DNA from: Anaerolineales bacterium UBA2317
Lineage (GTDB): Bacteria > Chloroflexota > Anaerolineae > Anaerolineales > Villigracilaceae
Assembly (NCBI GenBank): GCA_002345215.1
Contig: DDVH01000052.1
Span: forward strand, 94,923-158,922
Reading direction: 5' to 3'
DNA length: 64,000 nt
Part shown: one piece after another, positions 16,986-25,029 of the stretch
Layout of the letters: each line of letters opens with the position of its first letter
How positions within the stretch are numbered: the stretch's first letter is position 1
Notes under the pieces: model-generated
Seen by the model: only the letters and a program-made list of their open reading frames with translations
Database searches by the model: none
Told to the model about the DNA's origin: nothing
Position numbers and translations under genes: made by a program

Positions 16986-17100
16986 GCCCCTCAGCCCCTC
17001 CCGCCGCTAACACGGCACCCTCCCCAAGTCCGAATGTTACATTTGATAATTATTCAGACTTTTTATTTCGGACTTGGGGAGGGCTGGGGTGGGGCAGATT
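16986..17100. repeat. GC-rich palindromic repeat after DUF559
   Basis: CCCTCCCCAAGTCCGAA (about 17011-17027) is inverted as TTCGGACTTGGGGAGGG. The outer parts GCCCCTCAGCCCCTCCC and GGGCTGGGGTGGGGC also pair in part. It begins directly after the DUF559 stop codon and is much richer in GC than the surroundings. Confidence 0.85.
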
Positions 17101-17105
17101 TTCCA

Positions 17106-17205
17106 AGCAGTTTGTTGAGATGCTTGAAAAGAATGAGAAGTTTGGCAGTGTGATTTCTACTAAGAAATAATTTAAGTAATAAACCTTATAGCAGAAAAAA
17201 GTTCA
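17106..17205 (+). pseudogene. Direct duplication, copy B: YdeI C-terminus and DUF559 start remnant
   Basis: Translation gives KQFVEMLEKNEKFGSVIS and then TKK and a stop, the probable ancestral end of the YdeI-like protein. It is followed by the same spacer as before the DUF559 gene, but the start ATG has become ATA (TTATAGCAGAAAAAAG against TTATGTCAGAAAAACG). It is non-coding now. It records a duplication or excision event. Confidence 0.75.
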
Positions 17206-17225
17206 GTTTTTCGTAATTAAAGATA

Positions 17226-18356
17226 TTAAGGTTCGTATTTTATGATATTTATCCCATCGCTATAATTTACTGCGTAAATATAAATTAAATCGTTCTCTCT
17301 TATTATTGCGCTTGGATATCCCAGACTGCTGTAGGTGCCACTTATATAACCTAGTTCAATAGGTCTCTTTGGGTCTGAGAAATCCATAAGGTGAAAGCTT
17401 TCGCCATATGGATTTCTAGATGAATCATAAAAACAGATGATTTCATTAGAAACTGTAAATGGATAGTGATCATATGTTGTTATGAAGGCGGGCTTGTAAG
17501 GGTTGCTGATATCTAAAAGTAAAATATGACTTTGTTCATCTCCAAATACATCCCAGTACACTCCGTGAACCCATGCGGTTTCATTTGAAATAACCATGTT
17601 GTCAAAGTAGTCTACTCCAAGTGGTAGCCCATAAAAGCCTATTTGAACAGGATTTGTTGGGGTTGAAATATCAAAAATGTATAATCCTTCGCCAGCTACA
17701 AACAAAAGATTTCCCTTCACTGTTGCGTGTTCCATAATATTATGATTGTTGAAGTTTTTTATAGTCTTTGCTAACTTAATAGATTTGGGATTTGCTATAT
17801 CTATAATATACAAATCTCTTACACCTACCAAAAACAAATAATTTCCAAATGGAACGATACTTTTTATTGAACCATCTATATTAAATTCCCAAATTGCTAC
17901 TGGTTTTTGGGGATCTGTTACGTCAAGAATTGTAAAAACCTCGGCATCAAGATATAAATAATTCCCATGGGCTTTCATATTCAAGATGGCAAAATCTTTT
18001 GGATAATAATATGTGTTTTCAATTATAGGTTCATCTGGAGATGAAATATCAAGTATGTCGATACTTGTTTCTACATCTATACTAGCTAAGGATTGATCTA
18101 GAATATAAGCTCTAGTTCCTTCGATTATGATTTCGTCTGCATAATCAACATCTTCATCACTTTGATAGACAATCATTAATCCAAATGATGAGTTGGAATG
18201 AATGTTTTCCGTGATTTGGAGTTTTTTTTCTGGGGGACCAAAGAGAAAAATTCGTGAAACATAAAAGAGAATAGAACAAAAACTAAAAGCTAAACTTGCT
18301 ATAACTAATCTGACTAGAAATTTATGTTTTTTATTATCAAGAGGTTTTGATTCCAT
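17226..18356 (-). CDS. Membrane-anchored LVIVD-repeat beta-propeller protein
   Basis: This 376-aa protein has one N-terminal membrane segment (about 15-37) and then an extracytoplasmic domain of LVIVD-type repeats. Typical strand pairs are SIDILDISSPDEPI, VFTILDVTDPQKPVAIW, DLYIIDIANPKS, GLYIFDISTPTNPVQIG, ILLLDISNPYKPA and SFHLMDFSDPKRPIELG. Six or more repeats imply a beta-propeller. AAGGAA lies 6-7 nt before the ATG; a GTG one codon earlier is also open. Function is unknown. It is the only minus-strand gene between deoC and ALDH16. Confidence 0.85.
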   Translation of the reverse strand: MESKPLDNKKHKFLVRLVIASLAFSFCSILFYVSRIFLFGPPEKKLQITENIHSNSSFGLMIVYQSDEDVDYADEIIIEGTRAYILDQSLASIDVETSIDILDISSPDEPIIENTYYYPKDFAILNMKAHGNYLYLDAEVFTILDVTDPQKPVAIWEFNIDGSIKSIVPFGNYLFLVGVRDLYIIDIANPKSIKLAKTIKNFNNHNIMEHATVKGNLLFVAGEGLYIFDISTPTNPVQIGFYGLPLGVDYFDNMVISNETAWVHGVYWDVFGDEQSHILLLDISNPYKPAFITTYDHYPFTVSNEIICFYDSSRNPYGESFHLMDFSDPKRPIELGYISGTYSSLGYPSAIIRENDLIYIYAVNYSDGINIIKYEP

Positions 18357-18475
18357 CACTTTTCCTTTTTTTGATTTTAACTTAACCTTTAAGGCTTTAT
18401 AATAATACTACGTGTAGACTCAAAACTTAAAGTTGATATATCAATTGCTTTGCAATACTTATTGAGGAATCTCCT

Positions 18476-20848
18476 ATGACAATCCCTGAAATTCTAGACA
18501 CCCTCGAATACGGACTCGCTCCGGAAGCTGCGAAGCCAGCCGAAGAATGGCTGAAAGAACACAACAACAAATTCGGGTTATTTATCAACAACGAATGGCG
18601 TGAACCATCTCCAAAAGAATATTTCGATTCGATAAACCCTGCCAACACGAAGAAATTGGCTGAGGTCGCGCAAGCAAGTGAAAGCGACGTCCATGAAGCG
18701 GTGAAGGCGGCGCGAAAAGCGTATCCAAAATGGAGTCAGTTATCAGGTCACGCACGAGCGCGATATTTGTATGCCATCGCGCGTCAAATCCAAAAACATT
18801 CGCGTCTCTTCGCCGTGCTCGAAACCATGGATAACGGCAAGCCCATCCGCGAAACGCGCGATATTGATATTCCGTTGGTCGCGCGACATTTTTATCATCA
18901 TGCAGGTTGGGCGCAACTCATGTCCACTGAAATGAAAGGCTATGAATCGCTTGGCGTGGTTGGGCAGATCATCCCGTGGAATTTTCCGTTGCTGATGCTT
19001 TCGTGGAAAATCGCGCCCGCGCTTGCAATGGGCAACACCGTTGTTTTGAAGCCCGCTGAATTTACTTCACTGACTGCGTTGTTGTTTGCAGAAATTTGTG
19101 AAAAGATTCTTCCCGCTGGTGTTGTAAATATTATTACAGGCGATGGAAGAACTGGCGCGGCGTTGGTCAATGCAGATGTGGATAAGATTGCGTTTACTGG
19201 TTCGACAGATGTCGGACGCATCATTCGCAAGGCGACAGCTGGTACAGCAAAGAAGCTTTCTCTTGAGTTAGGCGGAAAATCTCCATTCATCGTCTTCGAC
19301 GATGCAGATTTAGATTCCGCTGTTGAAGGCGTCGTAGATGCGATTTGGTTTAATCAAGGTCAAGTCTGCTGTGCGGGGTCGCGTTTGTTGGTGCAAGAAG
19401 GCGTTGCTGAAAAAATGTATAAGAAGTTAAAAGCACGCATGGAAAAATTACGCGTCGGCGACCCATTGGATAAAGCCGTTGATATTGGTGCAATCGTCGC
19501 ACCTGTTCAATTACAACGCATTGAAGAACTTGTAAAGCAAGGTCAAGATGAAGGTGCGGACATGTGGCAACCATCCTGGTCTTGCCCGACAGATGGATAT
19601 TTTTATCCGCCGACTTTATTTACTAACGTTGCGCCTGCATCCACAATTGCACAAGTTGAAATTTTTGGTCCTGTACTCGCTGCGATGACTTTCAGAACTC
19701 CCGAAGAAGCAGTCAAGTTAGCTAATAACACCCGCTTTGGTCTCGCGGCTTGTATTTGGAGTGAAGATATCAACTTGGCTTTAGATATTGCTACTCAAAT
19801 CAAAGCAGGTACCATTTGGATTAACTCCACCAATCTATTTGATGCTGCTTCTGGATTCGGTGGTTATCGTGAATCAGGATTCGGGAGAGAGGGTGGGAAA
19901 GAAGGATTGTTTGAGTATGTAAAGAAGACCGTAGACGGTGGACGGAAGACGGTAAAAACGAAAGCCGCGAAATCAAATGGTCACAAACGGTCAACGGTCA
20001 ACGGTCTATCGTCGATCTCGATAGATCGCACCGCAAAACTCTTTATCAACGGCAAACAAGCCCGCCCTGATAGTGGATATTCACTTGAAGTGAAAGATGC
20101 CAACGGAAATTTAATCGCCGAAGTTGGATCAGGCAACCGCAAAGATATTCGTAACGCCGTTGAAGCCGCGCGTGGTGTTGCAGAAAAATGGTTTAAGACC
20201 ACGGGGCACAACAAAGCACAGATTCTCTATTACCTCGGTGAAAATCTCGCCGCGCGTGCCGATGAATTCGCCAAACGAATTTCTCAACAAACAGGCGTTG
20301 ACTCTGACTCCGCAAATCAAGAAGTGGAAGGATCCATTGAAGCCTTGTTCACTGCTGCCGCTTGGGCAGATAAATACGATGGCGCGATTCACAACACCCC
20401 GATTCGCAATGTCACACTTGCAGTCCCCGAAGCAATTGGTGTAATGGCAATTTTATTACCCGATGACAAACCATTATTAGCATTGTGTCAATTAGCAGGT
20501 TCAGCACTTGCTATGGGAAACGCTTTGGTAATTGTCCCATCACCAATTTCCCCATTAAGTGCTACAGATTTTTATCAAGTCCTCGAAACATCCGATGTGC
20601 CTGCTGGGACGTTTAACATCGTCACAGGGAATCGGGATGAATTAGCAAAGACATTATCCGAACACGATGATGTCGATGTGATTTGGTATGCAGGTTCCAA
20701 GGAAGGTGCCAAAGCGATTCAATCCGCATCCGCTGGAAATATGAAGCAGACTTGGGTGATGAAAGAAAGTGGTGAATTACCTGAAATGGATGAAATTTTG
20801 AGACACGCAACTCAAGTGAAAAATATCTGGGTTCCATATGGGGCGTGA
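18476..20848 (+). CDS. ALDH16-type tandem aldehyde dehydrogenase
   Basis: This 790-aa protein contains two aldehyde dehydrogenase domains. The N-terminal domain (about 35-480) is complete: IPWNFPLLML, FTGSTDVGR, catalytic Glu264 (LELGGKSP) and Cys298 (NQGQVCCAGSR). The C-terminal domain (about 520-790) lacks the catalytic Cys and is probably structural. Length, the TMDNGKPIRETRDIDIPLVA block and the N-terminal EYGLAPEAAKPAEEWL extension fit family ALDH16, whose bacterial members are active. The linker (about residues 484-518) is encoded by an inverted heptamer array, giving repeated TVDGG, RKTVK and STVNG peptides. GAGGAAT precedes the ATG. It may oxidise acetaldehyde from DeoC (inference). 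Confidence 0.92.
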   Translation: MTIPEILDTLEYGLAPEAAKPAEEWLKEHNNKFGLFINNEWREPSPKEYFDSINPANTKKLAEVAQASESDVHEAVKAARKAYPKWSQLSGHARARYLYAIARQIQKHSRLFAVLETMDNGKPIRETRDIDIPLVARHFYHHAGWAQLMSTEMKGYESLGVVGQIIPWNFPLLMLSWKIAPALAMGNTVVLKPAEFTSLTALLFAEICEKILPAGVVNIITGDGRTGAALVNADVDKIAFTGSTDVGRIIRKATAGTAKKLSLELGGKSPFIVFDDADLDSAVEGVVDAIWFNQGQVCCAGSRLLVQEGVAEKMYKKLKARMEKLRVGDPLDKAVDIGAIVAPVQLQRIEELVKQGQDEGADMWQPSWSCPTDGYFYPPTLFTNVAPASTIAQVEIFGPVLAAMTFRTPEEAVKLANNTRFGLAACIWSEDINLALDIATQIKAGTIWINSTNLFDAASGFGGYRESGFGREGGKEGLFEYVKKTVDGGRKTVKTKAAKSNGHKRSTVNGLSSISIDRTAKLFINGKQARPDSGYSLEVKDANGNLIAEVGSGNRKDIRNAVEAARGVAEKWFKTTGHNKAQILYYLGENLAARADEFAKRISQQTGVDSDSANQEVEGSIEALFTAAAWADKYDGAIHNTPIRNVTLAVPEAIGVMAILLPDDKPLLALCQLAGSALAMGNALVIVPSPISPLSATDFYQVLETSDVPAGTFNIVTGNRDELAKTLSEHDDVDVIWYAGSKEGAKAIQSASAGNMKQTWVMKESGELPEMDEILRHATQVKNIWVPYGA
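19926..20028. repeat. Heptamer array inside the ALDH16 linker
   Basis: Left arm units are GACCGTA, GACGGTG, GACGGAA, GACGGTA (19928-19955). Right arm units are AACGGTC three times and TATCGTC (19985-20012), inverted relative to the left, then a small palindrome GATCTCGATAGATC. The reading frame stays open. The unit resembles the intergenic array at 32254-32303. Confidence 0.8.
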
Positions 20849-20883
20849 CACCTTGCACACATCTAAAATAAAAAAGAGAAGAT

Positions 20884-21459
20884 ATGACTGAGAGATTTTA
20901 TGCTCCAGAAATAAAAACAAGGTTTACTGCCGAAGATGCTGAACAAGCGAACGTCAGTGTTAAGAACCAAATGAGATTTATGTTGATTGTCGGAGTGATG
21001 GCGTGTATATTCTTTGGCTTCATGTGTTATAACGCAACTTCAATAACAGGTTTTCTTATTTATACTGCTGTGGCAGGATTATTTTTATACAGTTTGTGGA
21101 GATTTAATCAGCGAGTTGAAAAAAATGAAGAAATCAAAAATACTCAAAAACAAAGTTTGCCCGCTGAAGAATTGTTTTTAAGTGAAAATGATATTGTTTG
21201 GGAAATTAAGAAACTTAACCCAGAAAAAACTATAATTGCATGGGAAACCATAGTTACCTACGGCGGTGGTTTTATTGAATATGATGTTTCTGGGAGAAAA
21301 GAAAAAGTAGTGACCCCGCGCGTGATATTGGAAAATAACTCCAAAGTTACAGAATATATTGAAAAATATACAAAATTGAAAAAAATAATAAAAGAAAAAT
21401 ATATAGGAAATGAAATAGAGACATTTGTTTATTATGAGAAAGAGGTCAACCGTGTCTGA
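20884..21459 (+). CDS. Hypothetical membrane protein with two TM segments
   Basis: This 191-aa protein begins after AGAGAAG. Two hydrophobic segments (about 30-48 and 53-70) are followed by a charged cytoplasmic domain (about 80-190). Its ELFLSENDIVWEIKKLNPEKT and IIAWETIVTYGGGFIEYDV stretches recall the PH-like output domain of YcxB-type proteins, but this is only a resemblance. It follows ALDH16 by 35 bp on the same strand and may be co-transcribed. No family is recognised with confidence. Confidence 0.6.
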   Translation: MTERFYAPEIKTRFTAEDAEQANVSVKNQMRFMLIVGVMACIFFGFMCYNATSITGFLIYTAVAGLFLYSLWRFNQRVEKNEEIKNTQKQSLPAEELFLSENDIVWEIKKLNPEKTIIAWETIVTYGGGFIEYDVSGRKEKVVTPRVILENNSKVTEYIEKYTKLKKIIKEKYIGNEIETFVYYEKEVNRV

Positions 21460-21488
21460 GAGGTTTAATAAATATTCAAGTTTTAATT

Positions 21489-22052
21489 CTAATAATGCTT
21501 CTCAATCCCGCCAAAACCAATCATCTTATTCTTCTCTGTCATCTCAATAAAATATCTTAACCGCTTCTTGAATTCTTCTGGACGTTTCCTTGCCCCATCA
21601 ATGAAAGCAATACGAATTCTTTTATAAGAATCTGAAAACTTCTGATAATTCTCCCACGCTTCTTTATTGGCTTGGATGGATTTCATAATATCAGATGGAA
21701 ATATAAACTCTCTTTCTAGAATATCCCCAAGCGTTTCTGTCACTTCTTTGACAACTTTTTTCTTAGCAACCAAATTCCGCAATCGTTCAATATTGGCTTG
21801 CGAATAACTTGATTTTGGTTTTCGCAGCGAAAACCTTTGCACAGTTCTCTCATCATCTAACTTTTTGATGACGCTATCAATCCAGCCGAAGCACAAAGCT
21901 TCTTCCACGGCATCGTTATATTCAATGCGCGGCTTGCCAGTCCCTTTTTTGTAATAGACCAGCCAAATTTCTTTTTCAGTTTTGTAATTAGCTTTTAGCC
22001 ACTTGCGCCAATCTTTTGGATTTGAGACGTATAAAGTTTTTGTGATTTGCAT
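21489..22052 (-). CDS. YdeI/OmpD-associated family protein, copy 2
   Basis: This 187-aa protein has the family blocks DWRKWLKANY, EIWLVYYKKGTGKPRIEY, DAVEEALCFGWIDS, RFSLRKPKSSYSQANIERL and, towards the end, KRPEEFKKRLRYFIEMTEKN. It is clearly related to the copy at 16020-16586 but not a recent duplicate. It lies 5 bp after a DHFR-like gene on the same strand, so the two probably share a transcript. The usual annotation (bacteriocin protection) is not supported by anything specific here. Confidence 0.9.
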   Translation of the reverse strand: MQITKTLYVSNPKDWRKWLKANYKTEKEIWLVYYKKGTGKPRIEYNDAVEEALCFGWIDSVIKKLDDERTVQRFSLRKPKSSYSQANIERLRNLVAKKKVVKEVTETLGDILEREFIFPSDIMKSIQANKEAWENYQKFSDSYKRIRIAFIDGARKRPEEFKKRLRYFIEMTEKNKMIGFGGIEKHY

Positions 22053-22057
22053 GGTAA

Positions 22058-22585
22058 CTATAAAACTTTATATTTATTTTGCACAAAACTATTTTTGAAA
22101 GACTGAGATTGTAGTAATTTTAATTTAATATCTTTTGCCAATTCACCAAACAATGGTAAACCTTCACCAATTAATACCGGAATGGTTGTAATAGTCATTT
22201 CATCTACTAGACCTTCCCGCAAAAAACGTTGAATCGTCACGCCGCCATCAAGATAAATATGTTTTGCTTTTCGTTTTTCAATTTCTTTAACTAATTTCTT
22301 TGGTCCTAAATTTAACACCTCCACTTTATCTTTTAGTTTGTCTTTAATTTTTATCTTTTTACTTGAAAGCACAATCACTTTTTTATCATAACCCCAGCCG
22401 CCAAACGTTAAGACTTTTTCGTACGTGTTCCGACCCATAACCACATAATCAATCGTAGACATAAAATCCGCATACCCATAATCTCCACCGCTTTCTCCAC
22501 CTGTTAACCAGTCAATATCGCCGTTTTTGCGGGCGATGAAACCATCGAGACTAGTTGCGATATATACAGATACTTTTAGAGCCAT
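22058..22585 (-). CDS. Dihydrofolate reductase / RibD C-terminal family protein
   Basis: This 175-aa protein has the DHFR-like fold of the RibD C-terminal/YyaP group. The N-terminus KVSVYIATSLDGFIARKNGD carries the usual catalytic strand. DYVVMGRNTYEKVL, KVIVLSSKK and HIYLDGGVTIQRFL are the NADPH-binding elements. Such stand-alone proteins are usually annotated as dihydrofolate-reductase family; the true substrate is unknown. AAGGAGAG lies 4-5 nt before the ATG. It diverges from the DUF72 gene across a palindromic TATAAT region. Confidence 0.92.
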   Translation of the reverse strand: MALKVSVYIATSLDGFIARKNGDIDWLTGGESGGDYGYADFMSTIDYVVMGRNTYEKVLTFGGWGYDKKVIVLSSKKIKIKDKLKDKVEVLNLGPKKLVKEIEKRKAKHIYLDGGVTIQRFLREGLVDEMTITTIPVLIGEGLPLFGELAKDIKLKLLQSQSFKNSFVQNKYKVL

Positions 22586-22623
22586 AATTCTCTCCTTATG
22601 TGTAGATTTTTATATTAAAATTT

Positions 22624-22633
22624 ATTATATAAT
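22624..22633. promoter_or_regulatory. Palindromic -10 region shared by divergent DHFR-like and DUF72 genes
   Basis: ATTATATAAT reads TATAAT on both strands. On the plus strand the hexamer (22628-22633) ends 6 nt before the DUF72 ATG, which has no Shine-Dalgarno, so that transcript should be leaderless. On the minus strand there is a 38-nt gap to the DHFR-like ATG with a normal Shine-Dalgarno. Confidence 0.6.
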
Positions 22634-22639
22634 ATTTTT

Positions 22640-23518
22640 ATGTCACTGTATCTTGGTTGCCCTGTGTGGTCGTTCAAAGGTTGGGTGGGGAATTTTTATC
22701 CCAAAGGCACGAAGTCGAATCAATTTTTATTTGAATATGCAAAGCGATTAAATACAATTGAAGGCAATACAACTTTTTATGCCATTCCTGCCGTCAAAAC
22801 CATTGCCAATTGGATTGAGCAAACGCCTGAAACATTTAAATTTTGTGCCAAGATTCCGAAGGCGATTAGTCACAACGGAAAACTTGTAGATTACATTGAC
22901 CGTGCGATTGAATTTACAAATGTGATGAAACCCCTCGCTTCACGCCTTGGACCGATGTTCCTGCAACTGCCTCCGAGTTATTCGCCTAAGCTGATAGATG
23001 ACCTTGCTAAGTTTCTAGAATCATTTCCAAAGGATGTGCGTTTGGGCGTAGAAGTTCGTCATTTAGATTGGTTTGATGACCCAAATCGAAAAATGTTAAA
23101 TGCTTTACTGACAGAAAATAAAATGGCGCGCGTTGTGATTGATACTCGTCCAATACGAAATATGGCTGGCGATGAATCTATCAAAGATAGTGCTTATGAA
23201 AGTTTGTTAGAAGCAAGAGAACGAAAACCAGATGTTCCCGTCTTTGAAGAACAGACCACAGACTTTACATTTCTTCGTTATATTGGGCATCCTGAAATGA
23301 GTCAAAACACTGTTTGGGTGGAAGAATGGGTTGAACGAATAGTGAATCAACTTTCCACAAAGAGTGAGGCGTATGTCTTTTGTCACACGCCAGATAATTA
23401 TCTAGCACCATATCTGTGTAAAGAAATTTATGGACGAGTAGCGAGTCAAGTAAAAATAAATTCGTTGCCGTGGAATGATATTGAATCAGATATTCCGAAA
23501 CAAGCAAATTTGTTTTAA
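22640..23518 (+). CDS. DUF72 (YecE-like) protein
   Basis: This 292-aa TIM-barrel-like protein is of the DUF72 family. The hallmark N-terminus is LGCPVWSFKGWVGNFYPKGT, followed by NTIEGNTTFYAIP, FKFCAKIPKAISH and, later, LGVEVRHLDWF. The C-terminal part has EAYVFCHTPDNYLAPYLCK. The family's function is unknown. The mRNA is probably leaderless, as the -10 lies 6 nt before the ATG and no ribosome-binding site exists. It is followed by an HhH protein gene with its own -10 element. Confidence 0.93.
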   Translation: MSLYLGCPVWSFKGWVGNFYPKGTKSNQFLFEYAKRLNTIEGNTTFYAIPAVKTIANWIEQTPETFKFCAKIPKAISHNGKLVDYIDRAIEFTNVMKPLASRLGPMFLQLPPSYSPKLIDDLAKFLESFPKDVRLGVEVRHLDWFDDPNRKMLNALLTENKMARVVIDTRPIRNMAGDESIKDSAYESLLEARERKPDVPVFEEQTTDFTFLRYIGHPEMSQNTVWVEEWVERIVNQLSTKSEAYVFCHTPDNYLAPYLCKEIYGRVASQVKINSLPWNDIESDIPKQANLF

Positions 23519-23528
23519 TCGTATCGGT

Positions 23529-23534
23529 TATAAT
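23529..23534 (+). promoter_or_regulatory. -10 hexamer (TATAAT) before the HhH gene
   Basis: TATAAT sits 23 nt before the ATG at 23558. The predicted start, near 23541, leaves a 17-nt leader carrying GAAGGA. Confidence 0.5.
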
Positions 23535-23557
23535 TGTTTGATGTTGAAGGAAAAACT

Positions 23558-23932
23558 ATGAACATTGCAATTGCACTCGTCCTCGGTTTATTAATTGGCT
23601 GGTTAGTAGAGTGGGTGATTGATTGGTTTTATTGGCGCAGACCGCGCGAAGATAAAAATAATATTTCAGCCAGCACACCAGTGAAGACTCAAAAAGTAAG
23701 ATATAAAACTGCGCCTGCTCATGCCGATGATTTGAAAAAAATTAAAGGCATTGGACCCGTGATTGCCAAACGCTTGAACACAGCCGGCATTTATACCTAT
23801 GAACAACTTGCAGATTTAACGCTCGATGAATTTGAAGAAGCACTTGGCGATTTGTTACAACGCTTTATTAACGAACGCGCCATATTACGCCACGCCCGTG
23901 AATTAGCCGAACAAAAATCACGGGGGAATTGA
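23558..23932 (+). CDS. Membrane-anchored helix-hairpin-helix protein
   Basis: This 124-aa protein has an N-terminal membrane helix (MNIAIALVLGLLIGWLVEWV), a basic linker, and a C-terminal helix-hairpin-helix domain. The key motif is LKKIKGIGPVIAKRLNTAGI, followed by YTYEQLADLTLDEFEEALGD. Such domains resemble those of ribosomal protein L21/topoisomerase-like add-ons and bind DNA or proteins. A membrane-tethered DNA contact is possible. GAAGGA precedes the chosen ATG by 6 nt. The SH3b gene starts 1 bp after its stop, so they form an operon. Confidence 0.85.
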   Translation: MNIAIALVLGLLIGWLVEWVIDWFYWRRPREDKNNISASTPVKTQKVRYKTAPAHADDLKKIKGIGPVIAKRLNTAGIYTYEQLADLTLDEFEEALGDLLQRFINERAILRHARELAEQKSRGN

Positions 23933-23933
23933 A

Positions 23934-24569
23934 GTGAACTCTCGCTTTGTACCATGGTACGACCTTTTCAAATTAATCGTTGCCATCATCTTGACGATTA
24001 TTTTGATTTTTCTTTTATTGGAAGAACGCGATAGAAGAAATGCGGCGTTAGATGTATCACCCGTGCCGACTGTTACCGCACATGTAATTTTATCTACCGC
24101 GACACAATCGCCTCTTGACCCTACGCCCAGCCCGACTCAACAACCTCCGACATTATCTCCAACCGAAACGCCTATACCCGAAGCCACTGCTACAGATATA
24201 ACTGCACCTGAACCTCCACCAACTGAAACGGCTGTTGTTGAGACTCAACCTGAACCAGTTAAGTCTGCTCAAACTTCTGACCCAAATGAATGTCCGTCAA
24301 ACCCAACACGTATTCAAGCAGGCATGAATGTTAAAGTATTAGATTGGTTAAATTTCCGTACTGGACCTGGTTTGCATTACGAAATTCAACGCACCAATCG
24401 CCCCGGCACTGAAATGGAAGTGATCGGCGGACCTGTTTGCACAGTGAGAGGTGATAATCCACCAACTGCTTATTTATGGTGGAATGTGCGCATGGAAAGT
24501 GGTCAAGAAGGTTGGAGCGCCGAAGCACCGTTAAATTTCCCCAATTACTTTTTAGAACCAACTGAATAA
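23934..24569 (+). CDS. Membrane-anchored SH3b-domain protein
   Basis: This 211-aa protein starts at GTG with GGGGGA just upstream. It has an N-terminal membrane helix (about 12-30), a long Thr/Pro/Glu-rich extracytoplasmic linker (about 40-120), and a C-terminal bacterial SH3 domain (about 125-205). The SH3 signature is AGMNVKVLDWLNFRTGPGLH. Two cysteines in the domain could form a disulfide. Proteins of this layout bind peptidoglycan or the cell wall. It is co-transcribed with the HhH gene. Confidence 0.9.
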   Translation: MNSRFVPWYDLFKLIVAIILTIILIFLLLEERDRRNAALDVSPVPTVTAHVILSTATQSPLDPTPSPTQQPPTLSPTETPIPEATATDITAPEPPPTETAVVETQPEPVKSAQTSDPNECPSNPTRIQAGMNVKVLDWLNFRTGPGLHYEIQRTNRPGTEMEVIGGPVCTVRGDNPPTAYLWWNVRMESGQEGWSAEAPLNFPNYFLEPTE

Positions 24570-24577
24570 TGAATTAA

Positions 24578-24647
24578 CCACGAAGGAGACAAAGGGTCAC
24601 AAAGAAAACTTTTAAAGTCTTTGTGCAACTTTGTGACCCTTTGTGGT
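24578..24647. repeat. Inverted repeat (CACAAAGGGTC family)
   Basis: ACCACGAAGGAGACAAAGGG and TCACAAAG (24578-24605) are inverted as CTTTGTGCAACTTTGTGACC and CTTTGTGGT (24619-24647). It lies between convergent genes and could end transcription from both sides. Confidence 0.75.
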
Positions 24648-24654
24648 GACGGTA

Positions 24655-25029
24655 TTAAATCTTTTCAACCCATTTTGCACGCCATTCGGGTGCATCAAAT
24701 GCTTGGGGCCAGAATTCAATTTGTTTCCAAATCTTTCCATCCTTGATGGTTGAAAAGGTGATGACTCTGTCATGTACTTTTCCATCCGAAACATTAACAT
24801 CACTCACAACCACATCACCATCTGCGACGATGTGATTAATGTGAAATGTCCATTTTCCTTCGGTTGGATAATACGTATTAATCGCGGCGAAGTTATCTCG
24901 TCCACGAATGCGTTCACCAGATTGGTGCCATTCTAAAATATAGTCATCATGTAGTAATTTAGCAACGGCGTAAAAGTCATTTGTCTCCATGGTCGTCCAA
25001 AAATTTTCGATGATTTGTTTGTTGTTCAT
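24655..25029 (-). CDS. SnoaL-like / NTF2-family protein
   Basis: This 124-aa protein is of the nuclear-transport-factor-2/SnoaL fold. The N-terminus (IIENFWTTMETNDFYAVAKL), LHDDYILEWHQSGERIRGRD and the late-strand VITFSTIKDGKIWKQIEFW are typical. The pocket Asp/Trp/His residues are present, so it may be an isomerase, hydrolase or lipid-binding protein. It overlaps the end of the GMC oxidoreductase gene by 4 nt (ATGA). It may help process the product of that enzyme, since steroid isomerases share this fold; this is inference. Confidence 0.87.
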   Translation of the reverse strand: MNNKQIIENFWTTMETNDFYAVAKLLHDDYILEWHQSGERIRGRDNFAAINTYYPTEGKWTFHINHIVADGDVVVSDVNVSDGKVHDRVITFSTIKDGKIWKQIEFWPQAFDAPEWRAKWVEKI

